DNA from: Tsuneonella suprasediminis
GTDB lineage: Bacteria; Pseudomonadota; Alphaproteobacteria; Sphingomonadales; Sphingomonadaceae
Length of the DNA: 64,000 nucleotides
Reading direction: 5' to 3'
NCBI RefSeq assembly: GCF_003605755.1
Contig: NZ_RAHJ01000011.1
Location: forward strand, 91,183 to 155,182
Shown in pieces: positions 29,456 through 40,093 of the stretch; position 1 is the first letter of the stretch, and every line of letters begins with the position of its first letter. A program made the translations under genes and the position numbers. Below the pieces are notes generated by a model. The model made no database searches. It saw only the letters and a program-made list of their open reading frames with translations, and was not told where the DNA came from.

Positions 29456-30352
29456 ATGTCCACTTATCTCCCCACGATCAAACAGCTGCAATACCTCGTC
29501 GCGTTGCACGAACATGGCCATTTCGGCCACGCGGCGGAGGCCAGCTTCGTTTCGCAATCGACTCTGTCCGCCGGGATTCGCGAGCTGGAATCGCTGCTCG
29601 GCGTAACACTGGTCGAACGCAGCCGGCGCGTAGTGCGGTTCACGCCGCTGGGCGAACGGGTGGTGGCCAAGGCGCACCGCCTGCTGCGCGAAGCGGAAGA
29701 GCTGAGCGATCTGGTATTGGCCAGCGGGAAGCCGTTGTCGGGCGAACTCCGTATGAGCGTGATCCCGACGATTGCGCCTTTCATGCTGCCGCGCATCCTG
29801 CCGCGCCTGCGGAAGGATCGCCCCGGCCTTAAACTGTTCCTGCGCGAAGAAACCACCGACCATGCGCTGGAAAGTCTGCACCACGGGCGGGCGGACTGCG
29901 TATTGATGGCTCTGCCGTTTGCAACCGGCGAAGTCGAAAGCGAGCATATCGCGACCGACCGGCTGTTCGTGGCTTTCCCCAAAAACGACCCGCGCGATCC
30001 GCCCGATCAGGTGCCGCCCTCGATGATCGACGAAGGGCGCCTGCTGATGCTGGAGGATGGCCACTGCCTGAAAGATCACGCGCTGGCCGCCTGCAATCGC
30101 CCCGAATTGCGCGCCAGTGCGACGATGATCGGCACCAGCCTGCATACCCTGGTGCAAATGGTCGACAACGGGCTGGGCCTGACGATGTTGCCCGAAATGG
30201 CCATCGATGCGGGCATCCTGCACGATACCGAAGTTGTCGCCCGCCCGTTGAAGGGCAAGACACCGGGCCGCGAAATCGCGCTGATCTGGCGCAAGAACTC
30301 CCCACGCGGGGACGAATTCCGCCTGCTCGCGGACGAACTGCGCGCGGGGTAG
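29456..30352 (+). CDS. oxyR: LysR-family peroxide sensor OxyR
   Basis: A 298-residue LysR regulator. The N-terminal winged helix (about 5-63, FGHAAEASFVSQSTLSAGIR) is followed by a ligand-binding-like regulatory domain. The two redox cysteines of OxyR are in place, Cys204 and Cys213, in LMLEDGHCLKDHALAAC, the equivalent of E. coli C199 and C208. It should activate peroxide defence genes when oxidised. No catalase or peroxiredoxin gene is adjacent. Confidence 0.93.
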   Translation: MSTYLPTIKQLQYLVALHEHGHFGHAAEASFVSQSTLSAGIRELESLLGVTLVERSRRVVRFTPLGERVVAKAHRLLREAEELSDLVLASGKPLSGELRMSVIPTIAPFMLPRILPRLRKDRPGLKLFLREETTDHALESLHHGRADCVLMALPFATGEVESEHIATDRLFVAFPKNDPRDPPDQVPPSMIDEGRLLMLEDGHCLKDHALAACNRPELRASATMIGTSLHTLVQMVDNGLGLTMLPEMAIDAGILHDTEVVARPLKGKTPGREIALIWRKNSPRGDEFRLLADELRAG

Positions 30353-30387
30353 GTTTCGCCTCGCCGTGTGTGTGGTGCCACAGGAAG

Positions 30388-30925
30388 CTGGACCCCGGAT
30401 CAAGTCCGGGGTGACGATGAGGTTGGGTGGCGCTCTGGCACGCCGACGAGGTGCGCCGTTCAGGCGAGCGCGCAGGTCCGCACCCTCCTGCCACGCCAAC
30501 ACCGCCCGCTATGCCCCCGTACCACTCCACCACGGCAGCGCCATACGCCCGCATCACCTCACGCCGTCGCCCCGGACCTGATCCGGGGCCCCGCTGTTCT
30601 TCCGCGCTGCGCTTAGGGGAGCCGGCCCCCGGCAGAGGCACCGGGGTGACGATGGGGAATGGTACGCTCTGGCAGGCGGATGGGGCACGGGGATCGGGCG
30701 AACGCGCAGGTCCGCCCCCTCCTGCCTCACAAGCACCGCACGGTATGCCACCACACCACTCCATCACGGCAGCGCCATACGCCCGCATCACCTCACACCG
30801 TCGCCCCGGACCTGATCCGGGGCCCCGCTGTTCTTCCGCGCTACGCTTAGGGGAGCTGGACCCCGGCAGAGGCACCGGGGTGACGATGCAACTTGGCGCG
30901 CCCTGGCAGGCGAGCGACGCACAGC
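30388..30925. repeat. REP-like palindromes and a 234-bp tandem repeat
   Basis: After oxyR comes a REP-like palindrome (CCCCGGA-TCAAG-TCCGGGG, 30393-30411) followed by GTGACGATG. Then two direct copies of a 234-base unit follow: 30421-30654 and 30655-30888. Their last 135 bases are nearly identical (a handful of differences) and each contains CCCCGGACCTGATCCGGGG and ends GTGACGATG. A third copy begins at 30889 and fades after about 35 bases. The rest of the oxyR-to-epimerase gap (to 31142) holds no gene. Confidence 0.85.
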
Positions 30926-31142
30926 ACTCACCCCACCCGCGATTGCTGCTGTCCTACACCGAACCGATCGGGCATTCAGGGCTAATGCACCGCATTGCCG
31001 CCTGCCAGACCGCTGAATCATGGGTGTTTTGCCCATGCATTCCGGCAGGGGACTTTTTTGCCTCAGGACAGTGTAACATGCGGTCCATGTCTCACCGGGC
31101 GATGCCGCAAAACAGGCCGCAAAGCAGGCCGGTTGCCGCCTG

Positions 31143-32063
31143 TCAGAGCCAGCCTTGCGCGCGATACCAGCGGGCGGTTGCCGCCAGCCCGGCAGCGGTG
31201 GCGATATGCGGTTGCCACACCGATTGCGGAACATGGAACGCGGGCCGCGCCACCCAGTCGGGGTGTGTCATGTATCCCACCCGATCGGCCGTCAGCCGCG
31301 CCCCGGCCCCGCGCACCAGCCGGTCGATCCGCGCACCGAGCGACAGGATCGCTTTCGGCAGCGACAGCACCAGCGGGCGCTTGCCCACCGCTTCACCGAT
31401 CAGCAGTGCCATTTCCACATGAGTGAGGCCGCCCGGATGCCCGTCGTCGGGCTCGAACAGCTTGCCGCTGACCGCTTCGCCACCGGGAATCAGCGCCACC
31501 AGCAGCGCAGCGAGATCGTCGACATGGATCATCGACACGCGACCGGGCGGCGGGACCGGCACAACGCCGAGCTTTGCCGCGCGAAACAGTTCGAACATGT
31601 CGCGATCGCGCGGGCCATACACCGCCGGGGGACGCACTACGGTCCAGTCGAAATCGCTCTCCATCACCAGCCGTTCGGCGCGTTCCTTCGACGCGCCATA
31701 GACCGAAAGCTGCGGCTCCCGCGCGGACAGCGATGATACGCAGACGAAGCGCGGCACGCCCGCCGTCGCCGCGGCCGCCAGCAGGTTGCGCGTGCCATCG
31801 ACATTGGCGACTTCGAATGCAGCGGTATCGGGCGCGTTGGTCAGACCCGCCACGTGGATCACAACACCGGCCCCGGCGACCAGTTGCGCCAGCGCGTCAT
31901 GGTTGCTCAGACCGCCCTGCACCCATTCAACATCACCGCGATCATCGGGAATAGTGCGGGCCAGCGCGCGCACCGGCACCCCTCGGGCAGCCAGCACCTG
32001 CCGTGTCGCCTGTCCGACAAAGCCTGTCCCGCCAGTCAGCGCGACGAGCGGCGGCTGGGTCAC
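31143..32063 (-). CDS. NAD(P)-dependent epimerase/dehydratase (extended SDR, complex I NDUFA9-like)
   Basis: A 306-residue extended short-chain dehydrogenase. The nucleotide-binding GGTGFVG is at 11-17 and the catalytic YGASK (Tyr122, Lys126) is present, followed by VVRPPAVYGPRDRDMFELFR. The C-terminus is rich in substrate-binding-type sequence. The substrate is not known; homologues near proB and obgE in sphingomonads are usually named NAD(P)H-binding proteins. The start is a GTG that overlaps the proB stop as GTGA, so it is co-translated with proB. Confidence 0.85.
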   Translation of the reverse strand: MTQPPLVALTGGTGFVGQATRQVLAARGVPVRALARTIPDDRGDVEWVQGGLSNHDALAQLVAGAGVVIHVAGLTNAPDTAAFEVANVDGTRNLLAAAATAGVPRFVCVSSLSAREPQLSVYGASKERAERLVMESDFDWTVVRPPAVYGPRDRDMFELFRAAKLGVVPVPPPGRVSMIHVDDLAALLVALIPGGEAVSGKLFEPDDGHPGGLTHVEMALLIGEAVGKRPLVLSLPKAILSLGARIDRLVRGAGARLTADRVGYMTHPDWVARPAFHVPQSVWQPHIATAAGLAATARWYRAQGWL

Positions 32064-33193
32064 AGCAGAACCATATGATCGCGGTGAACCACCGCTGCGC
32101 GCGGGGTGTAGCCGAGCAGTTCGGCCTGTTCGGCCCCCTTGCGCCCGGCAATCTTGCGCGATTCGTCGGCGTCGTATTCGGCCAGCCCCTGCGCGATGGG
32201 CGAACCGTCGACGGAGGCAATCGTGACCACGTCGCCGCGTTTGAACGCGCCATCGACATTGGTGACCCCGGCGGCCAGCAAGCTGGCGCCTTTGCCCAGC
32301 GCCGCCTTCGCCCCGTCATCGACCGTCAGCGTGCCCTTGATCGCGATCCGGCCACCCAGCCACGCCTTGCGCCCGGCATCGTTGCGGCGCGGGGCGAACA
32401 CGCTGGCCCGGTCCGAATGGAGTGCACACGACAGCGGCTGTTCGTGCAGCCCGTTGACGATCGCCAGCGCGATCCCGGCGCGGGTAGCAATCTCCGCCGC
32501 CTGAATCTTCGACGTCATCCCGCCAGAGCCCATGCCCGACGCCGAACCGCCGTCGGCCATCGCGCGGATACGCGAATCGATCTTCTGGATCAGGGGGATA
32601 AGCTGCGCCCCCTCTTCCTTCGGATTGCGGTCGTACAGGCCGTCCACATCGCTCAGCAACACGATGGCATCGGCCAGCGCCGCCTGTGCCACGCGCGCAC
32701 CCAGACGGTCGTTATCGCCGAAGCGGATGCCCCATGTGGCAACCGAGTCGTTCTCGTTGACCACGGGCACAGCCCCGCATTCCAGCAGATGAACCAATGT
32801 GGCCGAGGCATTGAGATACCGCCGCCGATCCTCCAGATCATCCAGCGTGACCAGCATCTGGGCGGCGGCAATGTCGTTCTGCCCCAACAGTTCGGCCCAG
32901 AGGCCCGACAGTTCGATCTGCCCCACCGCCGCCGCAGCCTGCGCGTCGGCCAGACTGGCGCGGCCGCCCTTCTCCAGACCCAGCCGCGCCGCGCCCAGCG
33001 CAATCGCGCCGGAGCTGACCACGGCCACCTGCTGCCCGTTGGAACGTGCCGTGGCGATCTCTTCCACAAGACTCGACAGCCATTCGCGCCGGACCAAACC
33101 ATCTTTGCCGACAAGCAGGGCGGAACCCACCTTGATGACAAGGCGGGGGCAGGCGACGGGATCGAACAGATCGGAAAGAGTGGAAACAGTCAT
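32060..33193 (-). CDS. proB: glutamate 5-kinase
   Basis: A 377-residue enzyme that makes gamma-glutamyl phosphate, the first step of proline synthesis. The amino acid kinase domain covers about 1-260 (RLVIKVGSALLVGK, VVSSGAIALGAARLG, VVNENDSVATWGIRFGDNDR, SGMGSGGMTSKIQAAEIATR), and a PUA domain follows (about 285-365). The start at 33193 is the family start. A proC gene lies 3.5 kb away on the same strand; proA is not in the window. Confidence 0.96.
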   Translation of the reverse strand: MTVSTLSDLFDPVACPRLVIKVGSALLVGKDGLVRREWLSSLVEEIATARSNGQQVAVVSSGAIALGAARLGLEKGGRASLADAQAAAAVGQIELSGLWAELLGQNDIAAAQMLVTLDDLEDRRRYLNASATLVHLLECGAVPVVNENDSVATWGIRFGDNDRLGARVAQAALADAIVLLSDVDGLYDRNPKEEGAQLIPLIQKIDSRIRAMADGGSASGMGSGGMTSKIQAAEIATRAGIALAIVNGLHEQPLSCALHSDRASVFAPRRNDAGRKAWLGGRIAIKGTLTVDDGAKAALGKGASLLAAGVTNVDGAFKRGDVVTIASVDGSPIAQGLAEYDADESRKIAGRKGAEQAELLGYTPRAAVVHRDHMVLL

Positions 33194-33247
33194 GCGCGGG
33201 CATGTAGCGAAGGATCGCGCGCGCGTCACCCGGTCACACGAAGTACC

Positions 33248-34333
<1,086 letters not shown>

Positions 34334-34437
34334 TCAAACACCGGATGGCGCATCAATGGACAGCAAACGCGGTCCGTAGCACCGAAGGTGCGAGGAAATC
34401 GCATACGCAATTGCGTGCACGGAAAGCAAAGACGAAC

Positions 34438-34513
<76 letters not shown>

Positions 34514-34621
34514 GTTCCAGTCCCTCTGTCACACAGTGCCCGGTGGATGTGTCCGGGACTATGCCGAAGAGCGCGCCCCTTAGCGAAAGCGGCGCGCCCT
34601 GCAAAGATCAAATCCTCCCGC

Positions 34622-35665
34622 TCAGCCTTCTCCGCCCGAGCTGTTGCCCGGTGGGGTCGTCTGCGGCAAGGTGATTGTCGGCACCGGGGTGGCGGTCGTA
34701 TTCGACGCTGGCGGGAGCGTCAGGGTCGGTGCCGGGGGTGCGGCGGTTTCGCTCGCCACTGTGGGGAGAGTAATGGTGGGCACTGCCGTCTCTTCCGAAG
34801 AATCCGCCGATGTTGCCACGGTCACATCGGACGTCACGCTCCCCATTGGAGCGGTAGTCGCCGGGACTGCCACAGCACCGGCCGCAGGAACTCCGGCACC
34901 CGGAGCGGGAGAAGCGACCGTGGCGGTATTCGTCACACCGGCGTTCATCGGATTATCGATCGCAACGTTGTTGCCATACGTCGCCAGCAGCGTACCGGTC
35001 GCTGGCTGCACACCGTATTCGGAATCCCAGGCGGCCAGATTGGTGCGATAATCTTCGTATGAACGGAAGAAATCTTCGAACACCGAATTGAGCAACGGCA
35101 ATGTCCGCAGCGAGAACGCCTCCAGATCGGCAGAGCTCACCGCCATCGCTTCCGGCGATACGGCCAGTGCGGCGTCGCAGAAGTTCTTGCGCGCGGGCGG
35201 CATTGAATAGAAGTTATAGACCTGCGTCATGTACGTGTCGAAATGGTCGCGATATTCCTTGCCGAACTTCTCGCGATATTCCTTCATGAGCGCATCGTTG
35301 GTCTTCCGAAGCACACGACTGTCGGTGGAAAGCAGCGCCTTATACGCTTCCAGCACAGGCTGGTATTCCGGTTCGAGGCAGTTCAGCGCCGCAACGTTAA
35401 GCGCGGAGCGCATATTCCACACCGTCTGCGCTGTACTGATCCCGTAATTGACCGTGCGCCGCTTCCCGTCGAAACCAACCGGCGGAATGGTCATATTCAA
35501 GCTGGCACCGAGCGGAGGTGTCGGGCGCGGAGGAATGACCTTGGGTGGCGGAGGTGGCGGAGGCGGAGGTGGCGGAGGCGGAGGCGGAGTGGCACAAGCG
35601 CCCAGCACAGCAAGCCCGGTGGCCATTGCCATCATCCGAATACGAGAAGTCGAAAACTGGAACAT
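34622..35665 (-). CDS. lipoprotein with a run of 15 prolines
   Basis: A 347-residue protein with a lipoprotein signal (VLGAC, Cys24) directly followed by AT and 15 prolines in a row. The Pro15 stretch is coded by alternating CCG, CCT, CCA and CCC codons. A globular helical region follows (about 60-235), then a tail of about 110 residues rich in Pro, Thr, Val and Ala with repeated TITLP-like units (PTITLPTV, PTLTLPPA, PTITLPQT). I do not recognise the family. The proline run may span the peptidoglycan or serve as a stiff arm, and its translation would need EF-P. It stands alone between tRNA-Ala and the BI-1 family gene. Confidence 0.75.
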   Translation of the reverse strand: MFQFSTSRIRMMAMATGLAVLGACATPPPPPPPPPPPPPPPKVIPPRPTPPLGASLNMTIPPVGFDGKRRTVNYGISTAQTVWNMRSALNVAALNCLEPEYQPVLEAYKALLSTDSRVLRKTNDALMKEYREKFGKEYRDHFDTYMTQVYNFYSMPPARKNFCDAALAVSPEAMAVSSADLEAFSLRTLPLLNSVFEDFFRSYEDYRTNLAAWDSEYGVQPATGTLLATYGNNVAIDNPMNAGVTNTATVASPAPGAGVPAAGAVAVPATTAPMGSVTSDVTVATSADSSEETAVPTITLPTVASETAAPPAPTLTLPPASNTTATPVPTITLPQTTPPGNSSGGEG

Positions 35666-35831
35666 GCGGCGCGGCCCTCCTCTGCCCGCATCAAATCTAT
35701 AGCACCCACAGCATTGCGGGCGGATGAAGCAGGAACTGTAGACCTCTATCGCAACAATGAAAATGCCCGAGGCGCAGTGAGCGTCCCGGGCACGATGAAT
35801 CGAATCATCTTTGCGGCGAAACGAGTCCGCC

Positions 35832-36566
35832 TCAGCTCCGGCTGTTACCCATGAAACGGAGCAGGAACAGGAACATGTTGATGAAGTCGAGGTACAGCGT
35901 CAGCGCGCCGAGAACGATCGCCTTACCCGCCCATTCGGTGCCGCGAAGCTGGGCATACTGTTCTTTCAGCTTCTGCGTGTCGTAAGCCGTCAGGCCTGCG
36001 AAAATCAGCACGCCGATGAAGCTGATGGCATACATCAGCGGGGCGGAACCGACGAACATGTTGATCACACTCGCCACGATCAGGCCGATCACGCCCATGA
36101 GCAGGAATTTGCCCATCGCGCTCAGATCCTTGTCGGTCGTGTAACCCCACAGGCTAAGCCCTGCGAAGGCTGCTGCGGTCGCGAAGAATGTCACCGCGAT
36201 CGATCCGCCGGTGTAGATCAGGAAGATCGTCGACAGCGACAGCCCCATCAGGAACGCAAAGCCCCAGTACATCGCCTGAAGCGTGGTCTTGCTGAACTTG
36301 TTCGCGCCGAAGCTCATCGCAAACACGATCGCCAGCGGCGCCAGCGCCACGATCCAGCGCATCGGGCCGGTTGCGAAAGTCAGGGCAAGGCCCGAATTCG
36401 CCGTCAGCAACGCGACGATACCGGTCAGCAGCACGCCCGAAGTCATGTAGTTGTAGATCGACAGCATGTGCCGACGAAGGCCCTCGTCGAAAACGACCGC
36501 GCCACCGGCGCGCGGGACCGAGCCGAAGCCCGGCTGCGTCGTGCGAGGTTCATTCCAATTGGCCAT
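35832..36566 (-). CDS. Bax inhibitor-1/YccA family membrane protein
   Basis: A 244-residue protein with about seven membrane segments, beginning around residue 37. The family phrases YMTSGVLLTGIVALL, TVSxxxF-type segments and the C-terminal TAYDTQKLKEQYAQL followed by LGALTLYLDFINMFLFLLRF are clear. Bacterial members (YbhL/YccA) are proposed pH-sensitive calcium-leak channels or protease modulators. The start MANWNEPRTTQPGFG is preceded by GGAG. Confidence 0.93.
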   Translation of the reverse strand: MANWNEPRTTQPGFGSVPRAGGAVVFDEGLRRHMLSIYNYMTSGVLLTGIVALLTANSGLALTFATGPMRWIVALAPLAIVFAMSFGANKFSKTTLQAMYWGFAFLMGLSLSTIFLIYTGGSIAVTFFATAAAFAGLSLWGYTTDKDLSAMGKFLLMGVIGLIVASVINMFVGSAPLMYAISFIGVLIFAGLTAYDTQKLKEQYAQLRGTEWAGKAIVLGALTLYLDFINMFLFLLRFMGNSRS

Positions 36567-36676
36567 TTTAAACCATCTCCTCTGGCCCGCCGCACAGATG
36601 GGCGGGCTTCAGGGCAAATATCGATGGTCAGCGCGCATTTTTCAAGGAAAACCGGTCGAGAATCGACAAATCGGCA

Positions 36677-37489
36677 TTAACCCTCGTCGCGGGCAGCGGC
36701 CGCCATCTCCCGCCCTCTGTCGCGAGCAGCGCGCAGTGTTTCGGTTAACAACCGCGCCAGTGCATCGTCTTCGTCGAGCACGTCGAGCCCTTTCTGCGTC
36801 ATCCCGCCGGGGCTGGCGACCCGCCGCGCAAGGTCGGCCGGCGAATCGGGTGATCGCGCCGCGAGCGCCGCTGCCCCTTCGACCATCTGCATCGCCAACC
36901 GTTGCGCCTGTTCGTGTTCGAGACCGAGGCGCGTCGCCCCCGCCGCCAGCGCATCGATGAAGCGATAGACGAACCCAGGCCCCGATCCTGCCAGCGCCGT
37001 CACCAGATCGAACTGCGCCTCTTCCGCCAGCCATTCGGCGCTGCCCAGCATAGCGGCCATGTCCGTCACCGTTTGGCGCGCGGCATCGTCCAGCCCCTGA
37101 GCGATCAGCGCATTTGGCGACTTACGCAGTGCCACCGCGAGGTTCGGCATCAGGCGAACAACGCCGCGTGCGCGCGGGAACCGGCGCGCCAGACTGGCCA
37201 GCTCGACCCCCGCCAGAATCGAAATGACCACAGTGCCCGGCCCGACAACCCGTTCCAGACCATCCGCGACATCGCCCAGTTTCTGCGGCTTTACACCCAC
37301 GATCACGGCATCGAACGGCTCGCCATCGGGCCAGTCGTTGATGATCGCCATCCCCGCAGGCGCTTCGGTGCGCGTGGGGTGATAGATCGTGAAAGTCGCG
37401 GCGGGCACACCTGCGGCCAGCCAGCCTTCGGCCATCGCCCCGGCCATGTTACCGAACCCGACGATGAGAATGTTTTGGAAGTGTGTCAT
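36677..37489 (-). CDS. proC: pyrroline-5-carboxylate reductase
   Basis: A 270-residue enzyme for the last step of proline synthesis (NAD(P)H-dependent). The Rossmann start ILIVGFGNMAGAMAEG (7-22) and the C-terminal signature LARRVASPGGMTQKGLDVL are standard. The start MTHFQNIL at 37489 is chosen; an ATG three codons upstream is possible. It stands just downstream of the YbjN gene. Confidence 0.95.
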   Translation of the reverse strand: MTHFQNILIVGFGNMAGAMAEGWLAAGVPAATFTIYHPTRTEAPAGMAIINDWPDGEPFDAVIVGVKPQKLGDVADGLERVVGPGTVVISILAGVELASLARRFPRARGVVRLMPNLAVALRKSPNALIAQGLDDAARQTVTDMAAMLGSAEWLAEEAQFDLVTALAGSGPGFVYRFIDALAAGATRLGLEHEQAQRLAMQMVEGAAALAARSPDSPADLARRVASPGGMTQKGLDVLDEDDALARLLTETLRAARDRGREMAAAARDEG

Positions 37490-37562
37490 GGCGGCCATGT
37501 AGGAGCCGCGCGCGCCCACGGCTACCCCCGCCGGCCCGATCTCACCTGCTCGGCAGACCGGT

Positions 37563-38069
37563 TCACGCCTCTCCGGCAGCATCCACCATCGCGCTGTCCA
37601 GTGCATCGCGCGGCGATTTGTCGCCCCACAGCACGAACTGGAAAGCGGGATAGAACCGGTCGCATTCATCGACCGCGTTTTCGATCAGGCCCTGCGCCTG
37701 GCTCAGGCTCAGCAGCCCTTCGTCGCCCAGCAGCAGCCCGTGGCGATAGACCAGCATCCCGCCTTGCGACCAGACATCGAAATGCCCCAGCCACAGCTGT
37801 TCGTTGACCAGCGCCAGCAATTCATACGCCGGTTTGCGCTTCCCCTCTGCCACGCGGATATCGGGCAGGCACAGCAATTGCAGCACGTTGTCGGCCGTGC
37901 GCCAAATCGCGCGCACCTGATAATTCGCCCAGCTACCCTGAATTTCGCCGGAAATTTCATCGGGCGAGATAATTTCATGCGGCCACTGGCGGGCATCGAA
38001 CAATGCGGCCAGCATATCGATCGGTGCCGCGTCATCGACTGCGCGGAAGGTTTCCTGAACGGCTCTCAT
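37563..38069 (-). CDS. YbjN domain-containing protein
   Basis: A 168-residue protein of the YbjN / bacterial sensory-transduction regulator family. Typical elements are ALFDARQWPHEIISPDEISG near the start, an antiparallel sheet (NYQVRAIWRTADNVLQLLCL), and a C-terminal helix that ends in the family phrase ENAVDECDRFYPAFQFVLWG. These proteins resemble type III secretion chaperones in fold and are thought to act by binding partners. The start MRAVQETF at 38069 is preferred; the frame is open 33 codons upstream. It precedes proC by 73 bases. Confidence 0.85.
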   Translation of the reverse strand: MRAVQETFRAVDDAAPIDMLAALFDARQWPHEIISPDEISGEIQGSWANYQVRAIWRTADNVLQLLCLPDIRVAEGKRKPAYELLALVNEQLWLGHFDVWSQGGMLVYRHGLLLGDEGLLSLSQAQGLIENAVDECDRFYPAFQFVLWGDKSPRDALDSAMVDAAGEA

Positions 38070-38185
38070 CGGGCGATTGCTCTTGGCGACTTCATGACGC
38101 CATAGGTGGCCGATCCGCCCCTTTCCCCGCAATCGCGACCGATGCGGATGCTGGGGAGAACTCGACAACCCTGTTCATAGCTTGT

Positions 38186-38210
38186 GCAAAACCGGTGGAA
38201 GAGACCGGTC
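38186..38210 (-). terminator. hairpin at the end of the dcw cluster
   Basis: On the minus strand ACCGGT-CTCTTCC-ACCGGT forms a stem-loop immediately after the stop of the TPR/SPOR gene and is followed by TTTTGC. It fits an intrinsic terminator at the end of the dcw transcript. Confidence 0.6.
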
Positions 38211-38214
38211 GCAG

Positions 38215-40083
38215 CTACTTGAGCGGAGAAACCTTCTCACCCTTTTCGCTGGTGAAGCGGAAACTGTCGATCCCCAAAGCCTTGAGATCGGCAATCGCCG
38301 CATCGGCCTCTTTATTCGAAGCGAACGGACCAGTGACCAGGCGCCGCGATTGCCCCCACTCCACAGTGAAGGCATCGCGTTTGGCCAGAACCTTGGGCGC
38401 TTTCTTGCCAAACCGGCGCCAGTCGAATGCCAGTGCTTTCAAGTCCTTGCCAGTCGCGACCTGCACCCAGATGCGGCTTGGCTCCGGTGGAGGCGGCGGC
38501 GGAGGGGGTGGCGCGGGCGGCGGCGGCGGTGGTGGCGGCAACTCGCGCTTGATCTTGATCGCGGTGATATCGACAGCGCCCGTTGCCGCCTGAGATGGCG
38601 CCTCCGGCAAAGTCAGTTCCGCAAATGCATCGGCCACGGATGGCGGCGGCGGTGGCGGAAGGGGTTGCACGATCGGGCGCGATTCCTGCGGCAGCGCCAA
38701 TGGCGGCGACGGAGGCGGTGGCGGAGTCGATCCGGTGAAAGGCTGCACTGCCGAAGCGTTCGACACCGGGGTCGCATTGCGCGGCGCAGGTGTGATCGTG
38801 ACCGGGGCAGGCGTGGGCGTGGGCGTGGGCGTCTGCGCTTGCGCCTGTCGCACACTATCGAGCTGGCTGGCGGGCTGGTTTGCCACTGTCGCCAGATCGA
38901 AGCCCGGCTTAGGGTTGCCCGATACCGGCGGCAGCTCCACCGAACCCGAAGCCTGAGGCGTCGAGGCTGGTGGCGGAGGAGGTGGCGGAGGAGCCGCACG
39001 TTTCATCGTTGCCCCCTCCAGCGATGGTCGGGAACGACGGATGCCTCGGTCCTGCTCGCGCGCCAGACGCCGCGCCTCTGCCGGGGTCAGTTTGGTCGGC
39101 TGCGCTGCCTTACTGGCGGGTTGTTCGGTCTTGCTGCGCGGACCCAATGGCTGTCCGGCGGGTGCCAGCCGTGAATCGACCGATCCCGCCGCACTTGCCA
39201 CCTTCGGCTGGCTGGCCGGGGGCGAATACTGCGCGAAGCGCGGATCGTCGCGGCCGATCTGCGCCGCACGGGGGAACTTGCCCAGATTGGCCGCTGCCGC
39301 CTGCTGCGCCCGTGTGAGGCGCGGCATATAATCGAGATAGGGCAACATTTGCGCCGCCAGATCGCGCGGCATCACTGCCTCCGCGATCGACTTCGCTTCA
39401 TCCTTGCGCCCAAGGATCGCCAGCCCCATTGCCCGCACGCGATAGGCCCCGAAATCACGCTTTTGCAGCAAGGGCAGCAGGGTTTTCTCGAACCCGTCCT
39501 TATCGCCCGATATGGCCAGGCTCAGCGCAAGACGGCGGATCGTGTCATCGTCGGCCCGGCGCGAGAGAGCCAGACGATACTGCGCCTGCGCCGAGGCGTT
39601 ATCGCCCACCAGATCGTAAGCCAGCCCGCGATCGCTCGCCACCGAAACGGGATCGACCCCGGCGGATACCGCCTGATCGAACTGGGTAATCGCATCGAGC
39701 GGGCGGTCCGAACGAAGAGCGGCTGTCGCCAGCCCCGCCTTCACCCGCGCATCGCCGGGACGCAACTCATCGGCCCGGCCGAAGAAACCAACCGCCGCGT
39801 CGATATCGTCCAGTTCCAGCGATGCATTGCCCGCATCTATCAGCGCGTTGAAATCGCTGCCATTGCGCGCCAGCCGGGCGAGCGCATCGGTCAGATCGCC
39901 TGTCGCCGCCGGGGGCAGCGGCTGAACGACCGCGTGGCTTTGCGCCGCTGCCGGAGCCGATGCCAGCGCGAGCGGCAACAGCGCCGCCATAGACGCGGAT
40001 ACGCGGGCGAAGGCAGGCTTTCGGCGTTGTACCATCGGAGGGTTCATGGCCCGACGCAGCTTAACCACCGCGTAACGGGCCAT
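38215..40083 (-). CDS. TPR and SPOR-domain cell envelope protein
   Basis: A 622-residue protein beginning MARYAVVKLRR at 40083, ten bases after ftsZ, with GGGAG upstream. It has a signal-like segment (about 30-48, ending APAAAQS), TPR-type helices (about 60-250), and a long low-complexity linker (about 300-535) with many proline runs of up to nine. A C-terminal SPOR domain follows (about 540-615, IWVQVATGKDLKALAFDWRR). SPOR domains bind denuded glycan strands at the septum, so it is probably recruited to the division site. The open frame runs upstream inside ftsZ in another phase, which is not coding. Confidence 0.85.
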   Translation of the reverse strand: MARYAVVKLRRAMNPPMVQRRKPAFARVSASMAALLPLALASAPAAAQSHAVVQPLPPAATGDLTDALARLARNGSDFNALIDAGNASLELDDIDAAVGFFGRADELRPGDARVKAGLATAALRSDRPLDAITQFDQAVSAGVDPVSVASDRGLAYDLVGDNASAQAQYRLALSRRADDDTIRRLALSLAISGDKDGFEKTLLPLLQKRDFGAYRVRAMGLAILGRKDEAKSIAEAVMPRDLAAQMLPYLDYMPRLTRAQQAAAANLGKFPRAAQIGRDDPRFAQYSPPASQPKVASAAGSVDSRLAPAGQPLGPRSKTEQPASKAAQPTKLTPAEARRLAREQDRGIRRSRPSLEGATMKRAAPPPPPPPPASTPQASGSVELPPVSGNPKPGFDLATVANQPASQLDSVRQAQAQTPTPTPTPAPVTITPAPRNATPVSNASAVQPFTGSTPPPPPSPPLALPQESRPIVQPLPPPPPPSVADAFAELTLPEAPSQAATGAVDITAIKIKRELPPPPPPPPAPPPPPPPPPEPSRIWVQVATGKDLKALAFDWRRFGKKAPKVLAKRDAFTVEWGQSRRLVTGPFASNKEADAAIADLKALGIDSFRFTSEKGEKVSPLK

Positions 40084-40093
40084 TGTGTCTCCC

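Noticed and set aside
30388..30925. CRISPR array
   Set aside because: Only two full units of 234 bases, with no short regular repeat/spacer pattern and no cas genes.
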